Part shown: positions 7,575 to 15,170 of the stretch, piece after piece
Numbering within the stretch: position 1 is the stretch's first letter
Layout: every line of letters begins with the position of its first letter
Source of the DNA: Planctomycetota bacterium
GTDB taxonomy: Bacteria; Planctomycetota; Planctomycetia; Planctomycetales; Planctomycetaceae
Direction: 5' to 3'
Length of the DNA: 45,460 nucleotides
Assembly (NCBI GenBank): GCA_003388505.1
Contig: QQVO01000067.1
Location: 1 to 45,460 of the forward strand
The notes under the pieces: generated by a model
The model's input: the letters and a program-made list of their open reading frames with translations, nothing else
What the model was told of the DNA's origin: nothing
Databases searched by the model: none
Made by a program: the position numbers and the translations under genes

Positions 7575-8870
7575 TTACGCAATTTCCGGCAGCTCAAATC
7601 CTTCGCGATGCTCGCGGCCGACGAGCTTGTTGGCGTCGGGGTCGTCGAACGTTTCGGTGGTGGCGTCGAAATGAAGGGTCTTTCCGGTCCGCCAGGCGAT
7701 GTTGCCGGCGTGGCACATGGCAGTGCTGACGTGGCCGGAGTAGATTTCCTGGTTGAGTGAGTCGCGATCGCGGCTGCGGACGGCGTCGAGAAAATTGCGG
7801 ATGTGGGCCTGCTGGCCGATGTCGCTGCTGCCCTCTTTGACGAGTTTGCCGTCGGCGTCGAAGGCCTGCCACGACCGGTTGGTGACCTGCATCCAGCCGT
7901 CTTCGCCGTAGATGTTGGCGCCTTCGCCGAAACCGTCGAGTTGCGGGCGGGACCACAGCCGCATTTCGTATTGCAGCACGGCCTCGGGATAGCGGTAGTT
8001 GACGATCATCGTGTCGGGAAACTGCTGATCGTCCTCAAAGAAGAACATGCCGCCGGTGCAGGAGATCGTCTCGGGCATGTCGTCCAGTCCCATCACCGCG
8101 CGGCAATAGTCGATGCGATGCACGCCGTCGTTCCCCAGGTCGCCGGTGCCGTAGTCGAACAGCCACCGCCACGCGCTGCCCACGATGCTCGCGTTATAGG
8201 GCCGTTCGGGGGCGGGGCCCTGCCAGATGTGGTAGTCGATGTCACTCGGCGGCTCGCTGTCGGCGGGAAGGTGAACGGCGCCGTTGCGGGCCGTTTCCCA
8301 AGCCCTGCCGAAGATGATCTTGCCCATGGCGCCGCTGCGGGCGTATTCGACGGCTTCGGCGAGGAAGGGCGCGCTGCGGATCTGTGTTCCCATCTGCACC
8401 ATGCAGTCTTTCTGCCGCGCGGCAGCCACGGCTGTTTTGCCCTCGAGGATGTTATGGCTGGCCGGCTTTTCGACATAGACGTCCTTGCCGGCCAGGCAGC
8501 CCTCGATCGTCAGCAGCGCATGCCAGTGATCGGGCGTCGCGACCATGATCGCGTCGATCGACTCGTCCTGCAGGAGGTCTCGGTAATCGTTGACGAGCTG
8601 CGGCATCTTGCCCGTCTGCTCCTTCACCTCGGCGCCGCGCTGGTCGCGGACCGACTTGCGGACGTCGCAGATGTGGGTGACCTCACAGTCGGACTCGGCG
8701 ATGAAACTCCGCATCACGGAGTTGCCCCGTCCCCGGACGCCGATGCAGGCCACGCTGATTTTGTCATTAGCCGACGCTGCCCGACTGCTGGTTGAAGAGG
8801 CGAAGGTCAGACCGACTCCGGCTGCGGCGGACTGCCTTAGGAAACTGCGACGGGATGTGTGCTGCGACAT
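7575..8870 (-). CDS. Gfo/Idh/MocA family NAD(P)-dependent oxidoreductase, Tat-exported
   Basis: This 431-residue protein begins with a Tat signal (SRRSFLRQSAAAGVGLTFA, residues about 6-24). A Rossmann fold follows (KISVACIGVRGRGNSVMRSF), with the family motif VEKPASHNI (about residues 132-140) that holds the catalytic lysine of the EKP motif. The C-terminal domain includes a typical planctomycete stretch (WRWLFDYGTGDLGNDGVHRIDYCRAVMG in part). Such enzymes oxidise or rearrange sugars and polyols using tightly bound NAD(P). Export through Tat lets the cofactor be loaded in the cytoplasm first. The ATG at 8870 has a good GGAGG 9 bases upstream, so this is the first gene of the operon that continues with the DUF1592-type and DUF1552 genes. 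The 53-bp repeat at 8917 lies in its promoter region. Confidence 0.92.
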   Translation of the reverse strand: MSQHTSRRSFLRQSAAAGVGLTFASSTSSRAASANDKISVACIGVRGRGNSVMRSFIAESDCEVTHICDVRKSVRDQRGAEVKEQTGKMPQLVNDYRDLLQDESIDAIMVATPDHWHALLTIEGCLAGKDVYVEKPASHNILEGKTAVAAARQKDCMVQMGTQIRSAPFLAEAVEYARSGAMGKIIFGRAWETARNGAVHLPADSEPPSDIDYHIWQGPAPERPYNASIVGSAWRWLFDYGTGDLGNDGVHRIDYCRAVMGLDDMPETISCTGGMFFFEDDQQFPDTMIVNYRYPEAVLQYEMRLWSRPQLDGFGEGANIYGEDGWMQVTNRSWQAFDADGKLVKEGSSDIGQQAHIRNFLDAVRSRDRDSLNQEIYSGHVSTAMCHAGNIAWRTGKTLHFDATTETFDDPDANKLVGREHREGFELPEIA

Positions 8871-8916
8871 GATCGAGCCTCCAGACTGAACGACCGGGAG
8901 ATTGTTTGAGTGCTGT

Positions 8917-8969
8917 TATAGCGATTTGCGAATCAGTGTTGGCGATCTGTCTCGCGGATTCTCGTCCTC
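8917..8969. repeat. Dispersed 53-bp repeat, copy 2
   Basis: Second copy of the repeat at 3755-3807, same orientation, differing at about seven positions. It lies 47 bases upstream of the start codon of the oxidoreductase gene, where a promoter or 5' leader would be expected. Confidence 0.75.
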
Positions 8970-8997
8970 CTGCGCGAATCGTGGCGGTTGCCCGCAG

Positions 8998-9016
8998 CGC
9001 ACGCTGCCAGCGTGCG
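8998..9016. repeat. Perfect 9-bp inverted repeat
   Basis: CGCACGCTG and CAGCGTGCG pair exactly around a single C. A looser related hairpin (GCACGC...GCGTGC) follows within 45 bases. These look like dispersed palindromic units rather than a terminator, since no T-run follows on either strand. Confidence 0.6.
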
Positions 9017-9448
9017 TCAGCGGCCTTTGCGATCAGCGGCACGCACACAAGGCTGCGTGCGCTACGTGGAATCATGCACTTGTCGGCGGCAAAGTGCCAG
9101 TGCGGGAGTGGTCCGCGCGAGTCGTGTTGATGCAGATAGCCGCAGGATGATCGGTGATTGCGCCTTGCAAAGACCTGTTCCCTGGGAGAGCCGAGCAGCA
9201 GGTTGATCGCTGAAGGCGGTTTGTCGGCGCATAAGAAAAGCTCGCGTGTCGCGTGCAAGGGCGGGCCAGAACTTGCTCAGCGACTCCACGAGCTTGACAC
9301 AATTAAAGCACATCGCGGCGATCAGACCACCCGGAGAACTCCCTTTGCCCGCATCGGGAAATCCCCCGGTCCGGTGACTTCCCAGCCCTCGGCATGTCAG
9401 CCCGATACGGCGACAGAGCATCAGATTGACTTTGTCCCCCCTTCAAAG

Positions 9449-9476
9449 CCCACGGGCCGCGTCCCGTGGGTCGCGA
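9449..9476. repeat. GCCCACGGG-type palindromic repeat, copy 1
   Basis: The pattern is CCCACGGG, a GC-rich loop of CCGCGT, then CCCGTGGG. Related copies are at 35966-35989, 39098-39127 and 43307-43328, all in intergenic positions. The family is consistent with a REP-like dispersed palindrome. Confidence 0.7.
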
Positions 9477-9535
9477 GGCACAGTATGACGCATTTCTCAA
9501 TCAGGTCCTCTGAAAGCTGGGGCAGCCACCCGTGC

Positions 9536-9578
9536 AAAAAAAAGCGACAGCTTCCCACGTCACCCGGAAGCTGTCGCT
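9536..9578 (-). terminator. Rho-independent terminator of the Asp/Tyr-rich protein gene
   Basis: On the minus strand a 13-bp perfect stem (AGCGACAGCTTCC with GGAAGCTGTCGCT on the plus strand at 9543-9555 and 9566-9578) closes a 10-base loop and is followed by eight T residues (9536-9543 as A on the plus strand). It begins 32 bases after the stop codon of the gene ending at 9610. It is the clearest intrinsic terminator in the window. Confidence 0.9.
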
Positions 9579-9609
9579 CGACTCATTCAGTCTTCATCAA
9601 CAAACATCC

Positions 9610-11496
9610 TCACTCATCGTCCCTGCGATCCCGGTTCCGTGTTCGGTCCCGGTTCCGCGACGATTCCTCCACATCCTCCTGTTCGTCGTCGTCTCCCAGG
9701 AACGGACGCGCCACCGTGACCGTCTCTCCATCATGCGTCACCCGCGTGGCAACGAACATCGAGCGGTCCCCGCTTCGGCTGCGCAGCAGCACGCCCTTCA
9801 CGGTGATCGTGTCGCCTTCGTTGACGTCCACTTCCAGCCGGTCCCGCGCGCCGAGATCCACGGCGATCTTCTGTCCCTCGTCGGTCTCGATCGTCGCGAT
9901 CCGGCGGCGTTCGTCGCGCACCTTGACGTTGCGCAGGCGGATGATTTCGCCGGAGACTTCACGCCGCTGCCGCCGTTCCCGATCACTGCGGCTGGAGGGA
10001 ATCTCGAGCGTCTGGTCGTCGGCCTTCACGCGCGTCGCAACCAGCACACTCGTCTCACCCGACCGGGTCAACGCTCCTCGCGCCTCGATCTCGTCCCCCG
10101 GCTGCACGTCGGCGTCGAACTCCTCCGCAGGCCCCAGGTCGACCACGACCGTATTGCCACGATCGGTCCTGATCTGGGCCACTTGTCGCCGGCTGTCGCG
10201 GACCTTCACCTTCCGCATCATCGTGATTTTCCCGACGACGCGCCCCGGTTTCCGTTCCGTTTGCCTCGATTGCTCATCACGGCGCTGTTGTGAGGCCGTT
10301 TGCGAATTGTCGCTGGTGGTCGTCCGCGCGATCTCGTGTGTCCGTCCGTCCTGCCGGACCTGATGCGCCATCAGAATCGTGCGGTCACCAATCTTCACCC
10401 GCGGGCCGGACACGGTCACCTCGTCGCCCTCTTCGAGATTCAGGTCGCGGGCCGAACCGACGTCACCCAGATCGACGGCCAACCGGTCACCGTCCTTCTC
10501 CAGAATCGCCAGCAGATGGCGGCCGTCCCGGGCGCGCACCTCGCGCGTCGAAGTGATTGTCCCCTGTGTTTGCCGCGTGTTCCGGTCGATCGACGTGGCG
10601 TCGCCGTCAACAGTCAACGAGTTCGCAATCAGCACCCGCTTCCCGCCGATCCGCGTCATCGGCCCGGTCGCCTTGAGGCGGTCCCCCGACTGAATGTCGA
10701 GATCCTCAATATGTTCCTCCGGCCCGAGGTCGACGGTCAACCGCTCGCCCGATTCCGGCGACAGCAGAACGACCACGTTGTCCGAGTTCTTCAGCGAAAC
10801 GGTCTTCACGTTGCGTACGGTTCCGCTGACCTGCCGTTCGCGCGATTCCTCATCCGCCGAATCCCGCGCCCGATCCTCCTGCGCCGACGTGACCGAGTCC
10901 GAAAACGTGTCGAAATCGCTTTCCTCGTAGATTCCGTCGTCATCGAAATCGTACTGCGTCAGCAGCGCGTCGTAGTATCCGTCGTCGTCGTAGTCGAAGT
11001 ACCGGTACCGGGTGTCGAAGATTCCGTCGTCGTTCCAGTCGTACCACGTCGCGTAGCCGTCGTCGTACCAGTCATAGAACCAGTCGTCGTCGTCGTACTC
11101 GTCATACCCGTACCAGGTCCAGCCGTAGTCATAGTTGTCCGGATAGGCGTCGTCGTAGTCAAAGACTTCGTAGTTGCCGCTGTAGAATCCGTAGTCGTTC
11201 AGATAATCGTCGTAGGCGTAGTCACGATCGAAGTCGTAGTCGTAGACGCGGTCATTGTCGAAATCGACGTCGTTGCGGCCGAAGTCGTAGACCTCGTCAT
11301 TGATGATGCCGATCTCTTCATCCGTCGGGTTGTAGTCGTTCCCGTCGAACCACTCCGAGATGTCGTACCACGCGTCGTCCTCGTAGTAGGGCGTCGTCTC
11401 CTCCCATTCTCGATCCTGCCCGAGCAACGTGGTCGTTCCCGTCAGTCCGGCCGTCGCCACAGCGACGATTCCCCACACACCTTTCCGCCAATTCAT
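9610..11496 (-). CDS. Secreted Asp/Tyr-rich protein with calcium-loop-like repeats and four OB-like repeat domains
   Basis: The start is ATG at 11496, preceded by GGGAGG; the frame stays open a further 129 codons upstream but those codons look non-coding. The 628-residue product has an N-terminal signal segment (residues 1-26), then a very Asp- and Tyr-rich region (about 31-200). Inside it three loops of the form DxDxDGxxD/E start at D153, D168 and D183, exactly 15 residues apart, like dockerin, EF-hand or thrombospondin-type calcium sites. Four repeats of about 85 residues follow (about 221-305, 307-395, 417-500, 512-597). Each carries the pattern 'V-x-G-x-I ... VDLG ... GD-x-(I/V) ... G' and resembles a small beta barrel. 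The C-terminus (600-628) is charged and Arg/Asp-rich. The protein is probably periplasmic or surface-bound and may bind metal or mineral. Function unknown. Confidence 0.8.
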   Translation of the reverse strand: MNWRKGVWGIVAVATAGLTGTTTLLGQDREWEETTPYYEDDAWYDISEWFDGNDYNPTDEEIGIINDEVYDFGRNDVDFDNDRVYDYDFDRDYAYDDYLNDYGFYSGNYEVFDYDDAYPDNYDYGWTWYGYDEYDDDDWFYDWYDDGYATWYDWNDDGIFDTRYRYFDYDDDGYYDALLTQYDFDDDGIYEESDFDTFSDSVTSAQEDRARDSADEESRERQVSGTVRNVKTVSLKNSDNVVVLLSPESGERLTVDLGPEEHIEDLDIQSGDRLKATGPMTRIGGKRVLIANSLTVDGDATSIDRNTRQTQGTITSTREVRARDGRHLLAILEKDGDRLAVDLGDVGSARDLNLEEGDEVTVSGPRVKIGDRTILMAHQVRQDGRTHEIARTTTSDNSQTASQQRRDEQSRQTERKPGRVVGKITMMRKVKVRDSRRQVAQIRTDRGNTVVVDLGPAEEFDADVQPGDEIEARGALTRSGETSVLVATRVKADDQTLEIPSSRSDRERRQRREVSGEIIRLRNVKVRDERRRIATIETDEGQKIAVDLGARDRLEVDVNEGDTITVKGVLLRSRSGDRSMFVATRVTHDGETVTVARPFLGDDDEQEDVEESSRNRDRTRNRDRRDDE

Positions 11497-11957
11497 CTCA
11501 AACCTCCCTCTTCTTGCAGATCCGCGTGCCCGCGAGTGTTTCGGGTCCGCCCCGACACTCACCCCCCCGCTGCTCCAGAGTCGCCTGCAGTGAGAACTGC
11601 CTTGACCGGCTGACACTCGCCCCGGCACGCGATGGGGGAAAGGCGATCGATGCCCGTCGGCAGGTCCGACTGCGACGCCCCGATTCGAAAGAATCTCCGC
11701 CGGCGTCGATAGAGGGGTGCGTCCGACGTCGCGTTGGGCGAAGGACCTTTCCCGCCGTGGGGCCGATCCCCACCGCCTCCCCGCCCGCCGCCTCCCTGCA
11801 ACCAGCGCTCTCCCGCATGGGGCGTTTCCCCAGGCATAAATGCGAGCATCTTCGCATGCGGGCGATTTGTCCCCGCAGCACACTATCGTATCGAGTCGAC
11901 ACGGCGAAAACGGTCTCGCCCCTTCGGACGGCGAGCCACCTCAACCAGGAGAATACG
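11497..11957. other. Divergent intergenic region
   Basis: These 461 bases separate two outward-reading genes and must contain promoters for both. I see no convincing gene. A small hairpin (GTGGGG, CCGAT, CCCCAC) lies at 11757-11773. No recognisable regulator box was found. Confidence 0.5.
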
Positions 11958-12302
11958 ATGCAATCGAGAATTCGGACATTACTGACCGGCGCAGTCTGTC
12001 TCTGCGCCGCGTCGCTTCTAACGGGCTGCGGGGACGGGTCTGCCCAATCCGCCCTTACCGAGGCCGAGGAAGCCCGTCGCCAGGCGGAAGACCAGCTCTC
12101 CGACGCGGAGGACAACCTGTCCACCCTCGAAGACTCGCTCGATGAAGTCCGCGCCGAACTGGAAGAACAGCGCGAAATCGAAGCTCAGTTGCGGGAGGAA
12201 CTGGACGAGGCCCGCGACCAGAACGCCAGGCTGGAAGCCCTGTTGGCCGCGGCGCAACAAGCCGACCCGGCCGACCCCGCAGAGGAACCCACGACGGAGT
12301 GA
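11958..12302 (+). CDS. Coiled-coil lipoprotein
   Basis: The 114-residue product starts at ATG 11958 with AGGAG 5 bases upstream; the frame is open much further upstream but without sense. A lipoprotein signal ends in the lipobox LLTGC (cysteine near residue 24). Residues about 30-100 form one long heptad-patterned helix rich in Glu, Asp, Leu, Ala and Arg, with a short Pro/Asp/Glu tail. The shape recalls Lpp-type or other envelope spacer lipoproteins. The name of the family is not known to me. It stands alone, divergent from the Asp/Tyr-rich secreted protein. Confidence 0.8.
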   Translation: MQSRIRTLLTGAVCLCAASLLTGCGDGSAQSALTEAEEARRQAEDQLSDAEDNLSTLEDSLDEVRAELEEQREIEAQLREELDEARDQNARLEALLAAAQQADPADPAEEPTTE

Positions 12303-12539
12303 CATGCCGGATATCTTGCACACTACTCGTCCCCATAACACCGATCACCCCCGGATTGACAGGGGGGTCGAGTCAGTTCCTTCCCGATGCGGTCGACTGC
12401 GTTTCGCCTGATTCGTACTCGGTTCCGGTTTGATAGCCTCTCGCGAGTTCATCGCGAACGCCACGGAAGGAACCTTGAAAGTGAGCCGATCACTTCCCTT
12501 CCCACGACATCAGACACCACGAACAGCAGGGAACACAGC

Positions 12540-12752
12540 ATGATCGACTCCACTCGATCCTGTGAGCGGATTTCACTTCGCCCCGGACTTGATCCAACGC
12601 CCTCGGAAATCCGCGAGGCGTGCCTGGAGATTCAGCAGGAATGGTCGGCCTCAGAACGTCGCCGCCGCGCCGGGCTCCCGGGCCGTCGCGGCCGTACCGC
12701 CCAGCCCGCCATCATGTCGGTCCGCGTTTCGCTGCCGAACCGATTCCGGTGA
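12540..12752 (+). CDS. Small protein with the IRxxCxxIQxEWS motif, paralogue 1
   Basis: This 70-residue protein starts at ATG 12540, preceded by AGGGAA at normal spacing. Its core (about residues 20-48) reads PSEIREACLEIQQEWSASER followed by an Arg-rich patch and AG. The same pattern (IR, three residues on a Cys, IQ, EWS, RRxRAG) occurs in the protein at 24229-24444, which otherwise differs in sequence. Two copies with a ribosome binding site and a conserved core make this a real small-protein family, function unknown. The basic helix with a single Cys could bind nucleic acid or a partner protein. It ends 27 bases from the convergent response-regulator gene. Confidence 0.65.
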   Translation: MIDSTRSCERISLRPGLDPTPSEIREACLEIQQEWSASERRRRAGLPGRRGRTAQPAIMSVRVSLPNRFR

Positions 12753-12779
12753 TCGATGGGACAGCGCGGGGGGCCGGGC

Positions 12780-13463
12780 TCATTGGTCCTCGGAGAGCGC
12801 CCACATGACGGCTTGCCGCGTCAGTTCGTTGGCGTTGCTGCAGTTGAGCTTGCGCTTGATGTTTTCCCGGTACGTCTCGACCGTCTTGGGGCTCAGGTGC
12901 AGCTTCTCGGCGATCTGCCGCGTTGTTTCCCCGTGTCCGATCCGCTCGAACACCTCCAGTTCCCGGTCTGAAAGCGTCTCGATCGGCGTCGCGCTCTGGT
13001 TGTCTCCGGGGCTGATGCTCCGGCAAACCATCCGTTCCGTCATCGATTCGCTCAGGTAGACGCGTCCTTCCAGAATGCGGCGGATCGCCGAAACGATGGC
13101 GTCCGTCGCCTGATCCTTGTTGATGTACCCCCGCGCGCCCGCGCGGAGCGCCCGCTCGGCGTACAGCGCCTCATCATGCATCGAGGAAACGAGAACCTTG
13201 ATCTCAGGATCCTGAGCCAGCAGTTCCTTGATCAGTTCCAGGCCGCTTCCGTTCTCGAGAGAAATGTCAACCACCAGCAGATCGGGCTTCTTCTCCCAGA
13301 ACTGCTGCATCGCCTGCGACAGCCCTTCCGCCTCCCCGCAGACCTCGAGATCGTCTTCGGAGGAGATCAGAGCGGCGAGACCCTGCCGCACGATCGGATG
13401 GTCGTCCACAACCAGGATCCGCTTCACCGCCGGCGGCGCCGCGCTCGTTGTGATTCCCCTCAT
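12780..13463 (-). CDS. NarL/FixJ-type response regulator
   Basis: This 227-residue protein has a receiver domain (about residues 14-130) and a LuxR-type helix-turn-helix (about 160-225). The acidic pocket is VVDDHP (about residues 18-23) and the phosphoacceptor is D66 in [11 protein letters not shown]. The Lys-containing end of the receiver reads [10 protein letters not shown]. The output domain has the standard [20 protein letters not shown] followed by [15 protein letters not shown]. It should bind DNA as a dimer after phosphorylation by a HisKA_3-type kinase, and such a kinase is encoded nearby on the other strand (15151-17166). It reads away from the KaiC-like gene across a 225-base intergenic region that holds an 11-bp inverted repeat. 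Confidence 0.93.
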   Translation of the reverse strand: MRGITTSAAPPAVKRILVVDDHPIVRQGLAALISSEDDLEVCGEAEGLSQAMQQFWEKKPDLLVVDISLENGSGLELIKELLAQDPEIKVLVSSMHDEALYAERALRAGARGYINKDQATDAIVSAIRRILEGRVYLSESMTERMVCRSISPGDNQSATPIETLSDRELEVFERIGHGETTRQIAEKLHLSPKTVETYRENIKRKLNCSNANELTRQAVMWALSEDQ

Positions 13464-13583
13464 GGTATGGCTTTCTCGACAACGTCGAATGGATCAAATT
13501 GCCCGGTTCGACTCGAATGGCACCGGGAACCTCCCAAGCGAGGGGAGATTTGGCTTCACCGCCGTAACCGCCCGTTATCTTCT

Positions 13584-13624
13584 CTCGGGGAGACCCCCAA
13601 TGCAACAGTGGCAGTCTCCCCGAG
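13584..13624. repeat. Inverted repeat in the regulator/KaiC divergent region
   Basis: CTCGGGGAGAC (13584-13594) pairs exactly with GTCTCCCCGAG (13614-13624) around a 19-base loop. It lies between divergent promoters, about 65 bases before the KaiC-like start codon. It could be an operator or a leader hairpin. No T-run follows, so a terminator is unlikely. Confidence 0.6.
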
Positions 13625-13688
13625 GTCGCTGTAGATTTGTTGCGGCTACCAATGAAGGTTTCATCAAGGGCAGGCGATAAGGGCGATC

Positions 13689-15170
13689 ATGCCGGCAGCC
13701 GAACAATACGCCACCAGCGGCGTCGACGGATTGGACGAAGTTCTCGGCGGAGGCTTTCCCGCCGGCCAGATCTGCCTCATCCGCGGCAACAGCGGCGCGG
13801 GAAAAACGACGCTCAGCCTGCAGTTCCTCATGGAGGGCGCCCGCAACGGCGAATCGACCCTGTTCATCGGAACCTCCGAGACCGAACCCGAACTCCGCCG
13901 AATCGCCGCTTCTCACGGCTGGTCGCTGGAGGGCGTCACGATTCATCACCACGCCGTCTCTGCGCCCGACGCCGAGCAGACCATGCTCCATCCCGCCGAG
14001 ATGGAACTGCCCCAGACGATGCAGGCCCTCCTCTCCGTCATCGAACAGACCTCCCCGAAGCGCGTCGTCATCGACTCCCTCACCGAGATCCGGGCGCTGG
14101 CGCGGGACGAGTTTTGGTATCGCCGGCAGTTGGCCCTGCTCAAGCAGTTCTTCGCAGACTCCGACGCCACCGTCCTCCTGGTCGAACTCCCGTCGACTCA
14201 GGCGCTGCTTTACAGCATGGTCACCAGCGTGATCGAGGTCGAGCACGCCGCGCCGTCCTACGGTCCCGACCGCCGCCGACTGCGGGTCGTCAAAGTCCGC
14301 GGCCAACCCTACGCCACCGGCTATCACGACTACAAGGTGCGCACCGGAGGCCTCGAAGTCTTCCCCCGCCTCACGGCCGCCGACCATCGCAGGCGATTCC
14401 CGGAGGAACGCGTCGCCACGGGACTGACCGAGTTCGACGCGATGCTCGGCGGCGGCCTCGTCCGCGGAACAAGCACCCTTCTGCTCGGCCCGAGCGGCAC
14501 CGCAAAGTCGCTCTTCACCACCCAACTGCTCGTTGCCGCCGCCGAGCGGGGTGAACAGTCCGCCATGTTCGTCTTCGACGAACGCGTCCAGACCCTCTTC
14601 CACCGCTGCGAAAGCGTCGGACTTCCCCTGGAAAAACACGTCGAGGAGGGCCTGATCCAGATTCAGCAGGTCGACCCCGCTGAAATGACCCCCGGCGAAT
14701 TCAGCCACCTCGTCAAATCCCTTGTGGAAGAGTCCGGCATCCGCCTGATCGCCATCGACAGCCTCAACGGGTATTCCTACGCGATGCCCGAAGAACAATT
14801 GCTGACCGTGCATCTGCATGAACTGCTGAGTTACCTCAGCCAGCAAGGTGTTTCGCCGATTTTCACCATGACCCAGCATGGACTCCTTTCACCGGACGTC
14901 AAGCAACCCTTCGACGTCAGTTATATCGCCGACACGGTGATCCTCTTTCGACTGTTCGAGTTCTCCGGCGTGCTGCACAAGACGCTGTCCGTCTACAAGA
15001 ATCGAAGTGGCCGGCACGAGACTTCGATTCGCGAATTGAAAATCGACGCCAACGGCCTGCACGTCGGCGAACCGTTGCGACAGTTTCGCGGCATCATGAC
15101 CGGCTCGCCGCAATACACCGGCCGCTCGCTCAACAGCAGCGAAGTTTGCAGTGATTCCGACCCCGACTGA
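13689..15170 (+). CDS. KaiC-like double-domain RecA-type ATPase
   Basis: This 493-residue protein has two KaiC/RadA-type ATPase domains. The first has Walker A GNSGAGKTT (about residues 33-41) and the expected acidic ETEPE (about 63-67). The second has Walker A GPSGTAKS (about 267-274) and DERVQTLF downstream. Length and order match cyanobacterial KaiC and its many bacterial relatives. At the place of KaiC's autophosphorylation pair (Ser-Thr) the sequence reads DVSYIADT, giving S411 and Y412, so only one of the two sites is kept. This is usual for non-clock homologues. Such proteins act as hexameric signalling ATPases, often next to two-component kinases. The downstream kinase gene overlaps this one by 20 bases, so the two are translationally linked. 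The start ATG has AAGGGCG upstream. No KaiA or KaiB gene is seen. Confidence 0.93.
   Translation: MPAAEQYATSGVDGLDEVLGGGFPAGQICLIRGNSGAGKTTLSLQFLMEGARNGESTLFIGTSETEPELRRIAASHGWSLEGVTIHHHAVSAPDAEQTMLHPAEMELPQTMQALLSVIEQTSPKRVVIDSLTEIRALARDEFWYRRQLALLKQFFADSDATVLLVELPSTQALLYSMVTSVIEVEHAAPSYGPDRRRLRVVKVRGQPYATGYHDYKVRTGGLEVFPRLTAADHRRRFPEERVATGLTEFDAMLGGGLVRGTSTLLLGPSGTAKSLFTTQLLVAAAERGEQSAMFVFDERVQTLFHRCESVGLPLEKHVEEGLIQIQQVDPAEMTPGEFSHLVKSLVEESGIRLIAIDSLNGYSYAMPEEQLLTVHLHELLSYLSQQGVSPIFTMTQHGLLSPDVKQPFDVSYIADTVILFRLFEFSGVLHKTLSVYKNRSGRHETSIRELKIDANGLHVGEPLRQFRGIMTGSPQYTGRSLNSSEVCSDSDPD

Larger units (their letters stand above)
8970..9535. other. Gene-free stretch with hairpin repeats
   Basis: No convincing gene is visible. 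Short open frames on both strands here lack recognisable similarity. Positions 8998-9016 form a perfect palindrome (CGCACGCTG, one-base loop, CAGCGTGCG). Positions 9449-9476 carry a copy of the GCCCACGGG-type palindrome described separately. The stretch lies between the operon start at 8870 and the terminator at 9536-9578. Confidence 0.5.

Noticed and set aside
9062-9421. 119-residue minus-strand open frame
   Set aside because: No ribosome binding site or recognisable fold; it spans palindromic intergenic sequence.
10940-11340. Repetitive GTCGTC/GTAGTC tract that could be mistaken for a satellite or CRISPR-like array
   Set aside because: There are no regular spacer units; it encodes Asp and Tyr codons in frame in the secreted protein.
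10300-11613. 437-residue plus-strand open frame, Val-rich
   Set aside because: It is the complement of the Asp/Tyr-rich repeat region (GAC/TAC codons read as GTC/GTA), so the Val-rich sequence is an artefact.
11757-11773. GTGGGG/CCCCAC hairpin as a terminator
   Set aside because: No T-run and no gene ends there; it sits within a divergent promoter region.
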